From positions 1,056,501-1,120,500 of the forward strand of contig NC_135045.1 of assembly GCF_051020975.1 (NCBI RefSeq): a stretch of DNA of 64,000 bases. The letters run 5' to 3'. The position numbers and the translations under genes are program-made. Below the pieces are notes generated by a model that saw only the letters and a program-made list of their open reading frames with translations, ran no database searches and was not told the origin of the DNA. This DNA is from Osmia lignaria lignaria. Taxonomy: Eukaryota > Arthropoda > Insecta > Hymenoptera > Megachilidae. Below, in pieces: positions 34,961 to 46,206 of the stretch (its first letter is position 1; each line of letters opens with the position of its first letter).

Positions 34961-37500
34961 CGAGTCGAGGAGGTGGAAGGGTTGGATGAAAAGAGGTAGA
35001 GTCACAGGCAGAGGTAGAGAAAGAAGGTTGCAAGGGGTGTGTAGAGGGGTAGGTGGTCGAGGTTGGTTCTGGGGCCGCAGAGAGCGTGCAGGGGAAGGCT
35101 CGCGGATCGATTCAGCCGCTCGAGTCGAGTTGAGACTATGCTTCGGGGCTGTACCGTGCTATGTACCCTCTCTACGTATGCGCCGTATCTCCTCTCTTGC
35201 CCAAAGTCGTCTCTTTGCTTCTCTCTGTGCATGTGTGTCTGTGCGCCATACTGAGTATACACCATCGACTACGTGCGTGATATCACACTGAGGACGTGTG
35301 TACACACGCGTGCGGCGAAAGAGCAACGAAAGTTAGGATTATTGGACGGCACGGGACGGGACGGGACGGGATGAAATGAAGAAACGGTAAAAAATTGGAA
35401 TTTTAATTCGTTCAAGGGGAAAAAGTCGAACAATTGGCTAACAGTTGATTAGCAAAGGGATAGAAGAAATCCAAAGGATACGTGAAACGAATGAAGAATA
35501 AAGGTTAATCATTATTTGCATAAGCGGAGAGAAGACCTTGGTCTATAATGAAGACAGGGATTATAGAAGAAGGGGGTGAAAAATCCTATTCTTTAGATTC
35601 GATTAGATTTAATCGGGTTTAATTGAGTTCCATCGGATTCCAATTGCTTGCGTTTAACTTTTTAAATGGACCAGTCGTCTAACACCCCCTAGGTCGTTGT
35701 ACCATTCGCGATCTTACGGCGGTTCCACCTGCAAACGATCGGAAAAATTCCACCGGAGTATCTAAATCCAGCGGCGTTTCCGCTAGGAAAAATAAAAAAT
35801 AAAAGGAGAAGACCAGAAAAGAGGGAAAACACAGTGGAGGACCGTGTGCTGGCGAACATTTATTCGAGGAGAGGAGGAAAAACGAGGAAGAAGACTGGTC
35901 CCGATAAAAAATCTCACCCTTCGGCTTTTATGGAGCTTAATTCGCCGCCATTAAGTTTTAATTGGCCGCGTTCAATCGATCCGCCCTTTTAATGTCTCTT
36001 GTAACCGTTTCGAATATATACGACCTCGTGGTAACCATAAACTCGTATATATCCTATGAATAACAATCCTGGATCACCGTTTCAATTTGTATTCCTAGAA
36101 GAACGATGATAAAAGCACCTGGCACGTGACCAAACTTCTCTGATTAACCCTTCCGCTGTGAGCTGTATCATTTACTTTGCTAGACTTCCGAGTATCGGTA
36201 ATAAAGTGATTAAAAATGCGCAACTATCAGTAGGCTGATGTTGGGCAAACGGTTGACAGAGAATCCTAACGTGTTGAGGGCGAAACTCGCCCGGTATTCG
36301 GCGTCAGTGTCTTGAATGGTGACAAATGGCATGTACCGCGAACACACAGTCGCGCTGTGCGGCTGCGACTCTAGGTATGAAGGGGTGCCTGCAGCGCGTG
36401 AGCAATGCGGATACACCGTCAACATACAGTTGACAGAAACGCTTACCGAGGCGAGAGATCGTTGCCTCTGTTTCCCTCCAACTATCTCTCTCCCTTCGCT
36501 TTATCCACCATCTTGCCTCCAATCTAACGCTGCCTCGCGATCTTCTCGTGTTAGAAATCCTCGTTCGCAAACGACCGAGTCGATTTCAGCTTTCGGTTGT
36601 TGGTCCACCTAGAAGACGCATAGCTGTCGAGCGTCATCGAATGGTCCTTCGAGTTTCAACCAAACACCTGGTGCGATACATGCTTTCAATCTCTCTGATT
36701 TATAGGCGACCGCCATTTCAGTCTTTAGAGGTATGCAGAGAATGTTCGCGGATTGATACCTTGATGGATAGAGGAGTTGAAATTGGAAAATATTCCGGAT
36801 CCAAAATACTCGATGCGACATCCCGATAAGAACGAGAACGAATGGATGACTGGGTCAGGATAGCGCGCAGATGGTCGAGTCCCGTTAAAGGATAATCTCG
36901 TTGATTTTGCAAGATACCTTGCAATACTCGTGAACACTGGCCGGCAGAAGGACTCTATTGGATCAACGATACACCCTTTGTCTCGCCGCGCTTTCAAGTA
37001 TATCCTCGGGACAGAGTACCAACTGCTACTGTTTTTAAATAGTTTAACTGGGAATTGGGTAGTCGCTGCAGGCTAGCAAAGTAGCTTTTGTTCAGGCTAC
37101 TGCATCATCCTGATTTTCGAGCTGCAACCCACCGCCAAACATTTCCTGCACTTTCATCTGTACATGGGTTTTAGAAAACAATACCGGACGATCCTTTATT
37201 CACCCTTTCTATTCTTTTAACAATTTTACAATTCAGTTGTACCTTTTCTTTTTTCGAAATGAAATTTCTTTGTCCCTTTTAAATCTCTTGAATCCGATCG
37301 TTTATCTTCCCTTTCATTCAAAATGAGTCATGGGTAGATGGAAAAAGGAAAGGAAGTTAATAATTGTATACTTTTCCTTGGGCTACCTTCATACAGCTAA
37401 TTAAACGCGATGAAATTCTTCGGAGAAAACAAAAATTGTATCGAGTGTTTAAAATTATTCTCATCTTTTTCACCGGTCTGCCACGACGCGAGTGTTAATC
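34961..37500. other. non-coding stretch, no gene recognised
   Basis: No gene is recognised. 35580-35660 holds imperfect repeats of GATTCGATTAGATTTAATC type. 36200-36900 has several 70-98-aa frames on both strands; the sequence is less repetitive than the flanks but no frame resembles a known protein. Confidence 0.55.
35346..35370. repeat. (ACGGG)n pentanucleotide tract
   Basis: Four perfect ACGGG units preceded by one ACGGC. A shorter relative, ACCGGACGGGACGGGG, lies near 57598. Confidence 0.85.
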
Positions 37501-37502
37501 AT

Positions 37503-37563
37503 CGATATCTTTGCAACGTAGCGACACGCGAAATCGATAATCTCGTTATCGCGATAATTATCG
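37503..37563. promoter_or_regulatory. cluster of five CGATA/TATCG sites
   Basis: CGATA occurs at 37503, 37535 and 37552, and its reverse TATCG at 37547 and 37559. The last four lie in 29 bp and alternate in orientation, including the 12-bp palindrome CGATAATTATCG (37552-37563). GATA-factor (GATAA) and boundary-type (CGATA) proteins are possible readers. It may also form short hairpins. Confidence 0.4.
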
Positions 37564-40447
37564 TATCCCGGCACGGTGGCCAAGTGATTCGTACCGGCGG
37601 GCAAAAATTCTCAGCAATTTTATCCGTGGGGTGCAAGTGGCGAGTAGTTTCGATAATTAAAATTTCCATGCGCCGTTTGACCGATCGCTCGTGATAATCG
37701 AATTTCTGGCTTGCAGTGCTCGCGATTTGCATCGTTCCCTGCTCGTTGATATTCCGATCGCTTGTTCCATCGGTCCACGTTGCTTCTAATAATGCACCCC
37801 CATGAAAAATCTAGTTACCAAGAATAATGCAAAACGCTCGCTCCCTTTCCCCCTTTGCCAAAGGGTTTTACTAAGATTTTACACACCGGGTTACCGGATC
37901 TTTCCAGGCTCACTTTGGAAAATCGATTTAAAACGTTTAGTATAGTTAGTAGAAAAAAAGCAACTGAAAAAGCATGAATAATTGATTGAAAATAAATGAT
38001 CAGTAATCGGGTAGACAAAAGCAAAATCACTGAAGCTCGATGCTTCTCCTTTTCAACGATCAAAACAAATACCTATCGGTGCAAACAGCTCGAATGCGAA
38101 AATTCGCAAAACTGATTCACCGGCTGCTCGAAACACAATACATAAATAAATGTAAATACCTGCCCCACGATGCAACGATTTGCACTGCGGCTGATCCGCG
38201 TTCTCTCGTCTGCCTCTCGTGCCGGAAGCCGCAACTACACTGCAACAGAAACCATCGAAACGTTCGTGTGAAAAAACAGTAATTACGATGATAAATAATA
38301 ATAGTTAGAGAAGGAAGTAATGTTGGATCGTTGGCAAGCAGCAATTTACTTAGCGCAACAGTCACGTTGATGACGAGGCGCGTCCATTGTTCGTACACGC
38401 TATTAGGCTTTCGATTCTGTCTCCGGTTGCAAGCGTCATCCTTATCAGGGTGCAGAGGTTGAGACCTCGTTCGAGGAGGAAAGGGGAAGCGAAGGGAGGA
38501 CGCATTACCGATGGTACAATGAGGGAAACGCGGCAGGCAAGTTGGTCTCCGATACGGATTGCGGTGGCATTGATAGTAACGAGCCATTAGGGGACGCGTT
38601 AAACGTATCTCTGCTGGTGAATCCAGTGCTCGCTCAGCGGAGAAACGCCAAGACGATGCTTTCGCGAAGAATGGATCTTCCTCGCTAGGATTTGTACACC
38701 CTTCTCGCCTCGGTGAACTTCCTTTCAAGGATTTCCCTGTCGTCGATCCTTTGTCCTTTCTCATCGGCCACGCTTCGCGCCAATCTTTTACTATTTTCCT
38801 TTCAAACTTCTGTTACGAGCCATTTGTCCTGACAGCCTTAACGTGTTGCAAAAATTCATTTGAAACACGATACGTTAGTTTCTTTCGTACAGTTTCATGC
38901 GTTATTCAATTATACTAACAGGGATCGTTATTCAACTATCACCGACGAGCTATGCCATTAAATAACAAAATATTATTTTCCACTTCTATTCTTCAATCAA
39001 CGAAATGCAATAGTTCTGGTTCGTATTTAATTTTCAACTTCGTCAATTGGGTTGAAACGCGAGATTGAAATTTGATGATTTTATTGAAAGAGGTATCGTT
39101 AAAATTCTGCCATTAAAATTTTTCATATAGACCTTTTTACAACGGTCGTTATTTGCCCAATATTTTTTTCCTTTTTTTAGTACAACAAAATTTAGATGAT
39201 TTCTCCTTGTTAGTTTTTTGATACATCGTTAACTGATTGGTTCATACGAAAACGTAATTAAAATGTACAAAAATCTTCGACCCCTCTGATCACTCCCCAA
39301 CTATAGAAAATCATCTAAATTTATTCATCGTCAGAGATGTTTGTATCAATGTTACCGGTTATAAAGCGAATGAAAATAAAAATGGATCCCTCGGTGTTCC
39401 CACGAAAAAAAGTTGCGACAAGAGCGGCTGAGGAGCGTGTATCGCGAGAGAGTACGCTCATTGAAAACCAGCTTACGAATAGCGACCGAGCAACAGGGTC
39501 AATCCCTGCTAGATTACTTTTCAAGTATCTCAATAGGACTAGTTTAGTCGACTGCTGCTTAACGGCTTGTTACCACGTTGAATGCGAGCCGCGCGACAAA
39601 ACGACACCCCGCACAAAGCCACAATCGCATAAAAGAGCGTTCACTGGCCCATTCGGCATTGCGCTCTTGTATGTGTCAGATTTATTAAGTTTGTTAAGTA
39701 GACGATACACGACCACACGCACTATCTGACGCAACCGTATCGTTTCAACCTTTGCTACCTTTTAGGCTCTTCTTAACGACTTGCTTCCTGCACAGAGGAA
39801 CATACTATGTATATTCTTGTTAAGACAGAGTTTGCGGTAAGAAGAGCATTCTTCACTGATATTCTATAGAAGTAAAGGTACGTGGCATAATTAAATTTCA
39901 GAGATCGTACGTCAACGTTAAAAGGCAATCAGAAAATTTATTAAACCGTTCGATAAAAGACGTAGGCGTAACATCTCAACATCCGTTAAATTGAATTACG
40001 ACTAACTCGAGGGCTATCAAAGACGGTTTATTTCCTTTGAGAGGCCTCTGGTTCCCCGTCAAAGCGGCGCAAGAGGCATTAAGAAGATGAAAACCGGTCA
40101 ACTATTATATTATGATTAGAAAACGAAGCGGCGCATAGTCGCTACGGCACACGAAAGGGTGAAACGCACCCCTGCTGACAGTAATAACAATCGTCGCGTG
40201 GCAAAAGGGGTGCCATGTGTTTCGACGACCAGCTTTTCGCCATTATTAATAGAGAACGAAACAATTTCGTAACGTGGCCCGGCTTATTATAATCCTGCTT
40301 TTATACACTTTACACGCTATACACGGATCTTCTATAGTCTGTTGTTGCGACCCCTATCCGCTTCGTTCTCTTTTTCCAACCCTCGCGACACCAAGGATTA
40401 TCGTGCCGACAAGGTCAACGAATTATTTTGGCCCCGCGGGAACCACG
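37564..40447. other. non-coding stretch, no gene recognised
   Basis: It includes the longest frame of the window (215 aa, 38117-38764 minus), judged spurious: it is Arg/Ser/Pro-rich with no domain, and plus frames are open across it. 38850-39300 is AT-rich. Around 39625 GCATAAAAG is TATA-like, with no supporting gene downstream. Confidence 0.6.
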
Positions 40448-40465
40448 TTTTTTTTTTTTTTTTTT
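40448..40465. repeat. poly-T, 18 bp
   Basis: T homopolymer. Three different plus frames are open across it, giving Phe runs. Confidence 0.9.
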
Positions 40466-42635
40466 GCCCTTTTTTCACTCGGTTCAGCAAGCCAACAAGA
40501 ATGTTCATTTCACGCAGCTGGAAGAATGGGATGATTTTCAAGGACAACTGGCTGGTTCTTTAATTCTCGCACGACGGAGCAGGGTTAATCGCGAAGCTGA
40601 CTCACGGAAAGTACATGGCGAGATTAAGAGAATTCGTGTTAAAATTTCATAATTTTTCGCCATCCGCCTATTCTCCAAATTTCTTCTCTGTATGATCTTG
40701 CAAAATCTCAATTGCGGTTCGTTCAGCACGTTAAATGGATCAATTATTTTACCAAACTGCTGTTTCGAAACAGACCCGTACGTGGTTCTAGCTGTCGGAC
40801 AGTTAATTAAATTATTTAATTATTAATCATCTATTAGCGGGACCGATCGACCCGTCCAACGAACTCGGGAATATCCAAAAACAGATTAAGTGGTTGATTG
40901 GTACTGTATAATTAACGATCTAATTAAACGATGGATTATAGCGTACCATCCATGAAAATTATTTTAGTTTCACGTGAACCCGGGACTCCGACCAGAATAA
41001 TGTTTATACGTAGCTTTGAACCGCTCCTCTGCATTTTCTCCTTTCTAAAAATAATTTTCTAAACGAACATCTTGACACGTTTCGACTTCAAACAGGATGT
41101 CTAATGGGCTACATTTTCGTTGGAAATCTAAAAAAGAACGTCCCGTGAATAGACTGTTAACACATTGAACGTCAATGAGAATTTAGGGCAGTTTGTAACT
41201 TTTAATTCGAAACTTTTCTTTCGCTCATTACGTGATGTAATGACTGATGTCAAAGTTTAACTATAACTGGCGAAAGGGTTAATACAGCCTATATAGTGGT
41301 GCACCCCTCGTTTATTTGATGCCAATTAGCAACGCGTTCGCAAAATCGTTCAAATTTGCACGCTCCTGCCATTAAATATTCAATGGTCACTTTGCCCTGG
41401 GGGCATTATCATATATTTGGCTAGGTAAACAAAAACGACTGGTCGATTGAAAAATCTTAACGAATTTCCCTTGAAAGGTATGAACGTTGTCGCGTCACAG
41501 GATCCCTTAAAGTTAAGGCGATTACCATCTATTTTTTTAATGCTAAATTCATGCCGTCAACTCCACTCTGCCCTCGACAGCGACAATATTTTCATTCTGT
41601 TCGGTGAAAAAAGCAATTATCGTCTTTGCTGCTTCCCGAAGCCTAAAGCGGATCTTCGTCCACGTTTTTACGCGGTCGCCGATTTTCGACACCCATCAAC
41701 GGATCATGTCCTGCCTTACAAATTGAGCTTCTCTTGTGAACGTTCATTATCGATCCGCGCGTGAAATCTGTAGCTTACCACAGGCAACAGAATCCATTTC
41801 CTCGTTTATTTGCTAGGGTGCTCGATTAAGGGCGAGACAGTCGAGCCAGAAGGGTGACGATTTGTTTCTTTAGTCCCAAACACGATGTAGCTCGATGTTT
41901 ATATACCTATAGATTAATTATATTCTTTCGTTTATACGAAACAAAATCGAACGCTCAACGTATTACAGGAATTTACATCACCGATCGCCACGTTTTTTTA
42001 AGCATCGAACAAAGCCCAGCAGAGAATTCATTTTTTCCCGCGGATGTAACCGGAGAATTTCGGAATTTACCCGTGGATTTTGATTCATTTTGTTCTCTGT
42101 ACGTGGAAAGTGCAGCAAGATAGATGAAGAGAGAGAGGGGAGGAGTTGCGCAGGTGTGCTCGTGTGGTCGGTGTGTTAGCCTTGTATATATACGAGGAGT
42201 ACAATCGAATTATCAGGAACCATGGGGAAATCCTTTAATACCCGCGCACGAATTTACCCCTGCCGATCGATTAATTCCTGTACGAAATCGTCGGCTATCC
42301 TTGTCGCGGATTAGGTCCGGTACAACGCACACCGTGTCGCATTTCTGGCACGTAGTCGGACACGGGACGTTCAACCGAGCAGACCACGATGCATACGGGA
42401 AACGTCGATGCAAAATTAACGAAGAAGTCCGGGAGGAAAGCGAAGGAAGGGGAAGGGAAGGAACGTCCGTTCCGTTTCACCCGCGTGTCCCTCGTAATCT
42501 CGTTTCGGCTTGGTATCCGCTTGGTCGCCGCTAGGGTAGCAGCACCCTTCCATCCCGGACAACGTAACCAACTTACACGCGTGTTCAATGAAAAGTGATA
42601 TACGATCTCGGGGAATTTATTTTACTCGCACCCTG
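40466..42635. other. non-coding stretch
   Basis: Apart from the TAAT/NK-2 cluster near 40.8 kb, no feature is supported. A 136-aa plus frame at 42124-42534 and a 97-aa minus frame overlap; neither has a domain. Confidence 0.55.
40803..40930. promoter_or_regulatory. homeodomain-type cluster with an NK-2 site
   Basis: A dense set of TAAT/ATTA cores at 40803-40836 and again at 40911-40927 brackets TTAAGTGG at 40886-40893, a match to the NK-2-class consensus T(C/T)AAGTGG. GATTAAG and TTGATTG words lie between. Such mixed homeodomain clusters are typical of developmental enhancers, although AT-rich DNA produces TAAT by chance. Confidence 0.35.
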
Positions 42636-42654
42636 TCTCTCTCTCTCTCTCTCT
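42636..42654. repeat. (TC)n dinucleotide microsatellite
   Basis: A 19-bp perfect TC run, also readable as a GAGA-type element on the minus strand. Confidence 0.95.
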
Positions 42655-45600
42655 TTGATAGCTGCATATTTGATTATTTTACTTTCGGCATCGGCATAAA
42701 TAGTTAACAGACAGGAATAGGAGCGAGAACGCTTGAATTATTCCTGCCGCTGGATCTGTGTAATTCGAAATAGTGGTCTGAGAATTGGTGATAGATTGGT
42801 CTACGGTGGATAACATTCAGCCTATCGATTGGACGGCGCTTCGTATTTTTCTACTGAAAATTGAATTCTATGTTTGATTGGGATATTGGTAACAGCCGTG
42901 TTGGGAATTTCACGCCCTCCTTCCTTACCAATTGCCCATTGTTTTCCCGCATTAGTTCGATATCTTTGATTATTTTATTACGAGTAAAGTATTACAGGCT
43001 GCTTTAAAATTTATTCGAATAACGTGCGACTTTGACAGTCGCGTGTACCTGGCAACACGAACTGTGAATCTTCCTTCAGAGACGTTTTAACCAAGATAAA
43101 TTCGAACGATTAAGGGTGAAAAAGAGCGGAAGCATCCGGAAAGGTGAGACAAGGTTGAACGTACTGCGAGAGGACGTCGTAAGAGGAGGAATCGATAAGA
43201 ACCGAGGGACCGATAACCCGAGAGACGAAAGCACGATGTAGATAAGGAAGAGGCGAAAAAGTTGCGCGTCCAAGAAGAGGACGGAATAATAAATTTCCCC
43301 TCGGACCGTAAAACAAAGCCACCCCGTGATCCGCTAAACCGTCGGGATAAAGCAACGGGATTCGAAGGGATGGCAGGCCGAGAAAGGGCGGTGGAACGCA
43401 TCGATAATGAGTCGACAGTAAAAACAAGCCTGGAAGAAAAATCGGGAAGAAAAGGCGGTTAGCATTCTCGTTGAATGGATACAGAGAGAACGAACACGAA
43501 AGAAGGTAGAAGAAAAAGGGAAGAGGAGCAAGGAGCATTGATGATGAGGCAGAACCGCGAAAGAAAGGTAGAAAAGGGGGAAAAGGGGTTGATGCAAAAA
43601 GAACGTCACCGTCGCGAGGAGACGCAACATCGGACGGAGTAAATAAAATATTCAGGAAGCTGAGACCCCGAGGCGTTTGTTGGTGGATTCTGGGGTGTCT
43701 GTGAGGCGGATGGGGATGATAGAAAGTCGGAAGGAGGTCGAGTAGGGTGAAGAGTAAGGACGGTCTCGGGGAAGAGGCTTCTGCTGGACATGTATGTACG
43801 TGGTAAGGTACAAAAGTTTCTGGTTGGGTTAATTTTCAAAAATATGCGACAGTAGAGAAAGAGAAATGAATATCACATTAAAAAATAAAACGTGAATAAA
43901 TAAAAATGAAGTTCGAAACTTGACTACCTTCCACGTATGGCAGTCTACACAGGTGCAGACTACGTAGGGGAGTTTTATCCGATGGGATTGAAGGTGAACC
44001 GTAGAATGGGTTGGTTGCGTGGCTGGTTTGTGTATAAGCGCGCACACCTTTGTCGTGGTTCGCAAACCGAAATCCGCACCTGCTCGGGGAAACACCCTCG
44101 TAAGCCGTCGACCATAGTCCCGCAGCGATTTCTCGGCTAAAATCTAACCAGGGTCACCCCCGAATTAGCCGTCTTCTCCTCGTCGCACTTTCGCTACCCT
44201 GAACGACGGCTTTGGTCTACGGTGTATCGGTAAGCTTCGTTTCTAAAGCGCTTCCTAAGTGCTGAGAAAACAGTGGAACAACAGATTTTCGATGGGAAAG
44301 TTAACTCTTTTCGTAGCCGTTTCCTAGATAAACTGAGTTTAACAAAGGGTAGGTAACGGGGAGGGGGGGAAAATCTGCACCCGAATGTTTTCCTTGAATT
44401 TGCTGGCTATTTATCTTGGAATTATGGTGCTTCTCGCACGGATACATCGATTTCCAGATAAATTAGGAAGAATAGATGAATTATTTCAGGCCTTGTAGCA
44501 AAGCTACAAGTGAAAAATTCGGCGTACTCTTGGGGGACGAGTGGTAAAATTGATTATCGTGTAAGCTCAAGGTCCTTTTTCAATTAAAGTATTAACCCAG
44601 AAACGAATAAAACAGCTGAGGAAGATTAATATTGGTCGATGTAAATGAACGGTGACGGTGCTGCTACAACGCGTTGAATAAATATGACGAATCAGTCGAC
44701 TGTTTATCATGGTAATTTATTACTCGTGCCCCGGCATCTGTAACTAATGACGCGCGATGTTCTCTGAAGCGACGGTAATTATATCTGAATGCGATTCAGT
44801 GTCGCGCACTTGAATGCATCCGAGTGCCATGCCGCCGAGCGCCGAGCGCCGGCTGTAGTTAAATCTTGAGCGTCGCACCGGGTCAGGATCCTCTTCCTCT
44901 CTACCAAATAGTTGAATGGAGTTACCAGGTTGTGCCGTAGTAATTGTAAAATACGCTTTCGAGACGTTCTACCAGTATATTGGCGCAAAGACAAGAGGAC
45001 GAGCTGAAAGCAATCTTCCGGACAAACGTTGTCCACGCGAGATGTGTCTTCGACTTTGCAGTAGACCGGTGTAAATCATAATTTACGCTGGTAGAGTGTA
45101 CCTCAGGGAAAATGTAAAGGTTTTCGTTTTCGATTCGAAACGAAAAAGAACGTGTTGAAAAGCGATCTTGCAAATCGGCCGAGTTTCGCTATCAAAATCG
45201 TTAATTACATGGAAGCGTCAAGCTTCAACGAGTACATTCGAATACAGTACACACCCTCTGTAGCTTATCATAACATCGCGTAATTTAGTATTAGTGAGTT
45301 TCTCGCACCTTCTGACTCGAGTTAACTCGTCTTTCTCTGTTCGTCGACCTCGAGTTTCACACCGACTTCTCGGGTTAACCGACCGACACCTTGCTACCCG
45401 TCTCTAATCCTTCATCTCCCTTCGACTTCGGTCTACTAGGTAAACATTCTCCAGCAAATCCATGGAAGCTCGACGATGGTACGAGGCTCTTTGCTGCAAG
45501 GAGCCAGGCATCCGAGCTTCATGGCTTTAGGTCTGTCTAGGAAAATTCCGGGGGTCAGCGAAACTTGTCTATTCTCTCTCGTGCTCTCTCGCTAGCTTTG

Positions 45601-46183
45601 GAAACGCTGTGACGAACGATGCGAATGCTGACGGAAACCAACGATTGTAGTACGTTCCTTCTCGAACCGATCGATTTTACAAGTTGAAGCTGAATTTTCT
45701 GGCAATCGTCGAAAAGTTCACTCGGACTGTATTCGGGAGAAAGATCGTAGTTACCCGAATGGTCAAAAGGGAGATGGACTTTTGACTAATCTCTCTTACA
45801 CCGCGCCTTAAATATTTGATGAGAGAGTCGATGGCAGAGGTATGAATGGCCAGGCCAGAAACCAGAACGTCCAGGATTCTGGATCAAGCCGTGATTCCTG
45901 GTGGAACCACACGATCTCGTCCGTGGTCACGCGTCGGATCTACGTTAATGGATTGCCAGCCGATACGTACGGCGCCGCGCCGGTATAGCGAACGAAGATA
46001 AGCGACAAGTATCGTGAAAATTCAAGTGGCTTGGACGGTTCGAGCCACGACTAAATTGCCGGTATGATCACGATCATTTTCATCGAATTAATCACCGTCA
46101 CTTTGCGGTCTGTCCTTGCCCTCTTTGCTTCGCCGATCGCTTATTCTAGAGTTCTCATTTTTGAATTATTAAAACCGAGTCGT
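42655..46183. other. non-coding stretch, no gene recognised
   Basis: Frames of up to 142 aa (43110-43538 minus) overlap two or three others over the same bases (43076-43630). They are Ser/Leu/Phe/Arg-rich and rejected. 44492-44510 is a perfect 8-bp hairpin, CTTGTAGC, loop AAA, GCTACAAG. Confidence 0.6.
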
Positions 46184-46206
46184 CACGTGCAAATAACGTG
46201 GACGTG
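46184..46206. promoter_or_regulatory. three ACGTG cores in 22 bp
   Basis: ACGTG occurs at 46185 (within the palindrome CACGTG), 46196 and 46202, all in the same orientation. RCGTG is the core recognised by bHLH-PAS dimers such as HIF/Sima-Tango, and CACGTG is a general E-box. A compact array like this is more suggestive than single sites. Confidence 0.35.

Noticed and set aside
38117..38764. 215-aa minus-strand open frame, longest in the window
   Set aside because: No domain, Arg/Ser/Pro-rich, open frames on the other strand over the same bases, and no intron-exon context. Best explained by low stop density.
22404..45445. Other AG|GT junctions with a pyrimidine-rich lead (near 22404, 21131 and 45439 plus strand)
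   Set aside because: The regenerated donors (GTATGA, GTATGC, GTAAAC) deviate from GTRAGT and the pyrimidine tracts are interrupted, so they are much weaker than the site at 14073.
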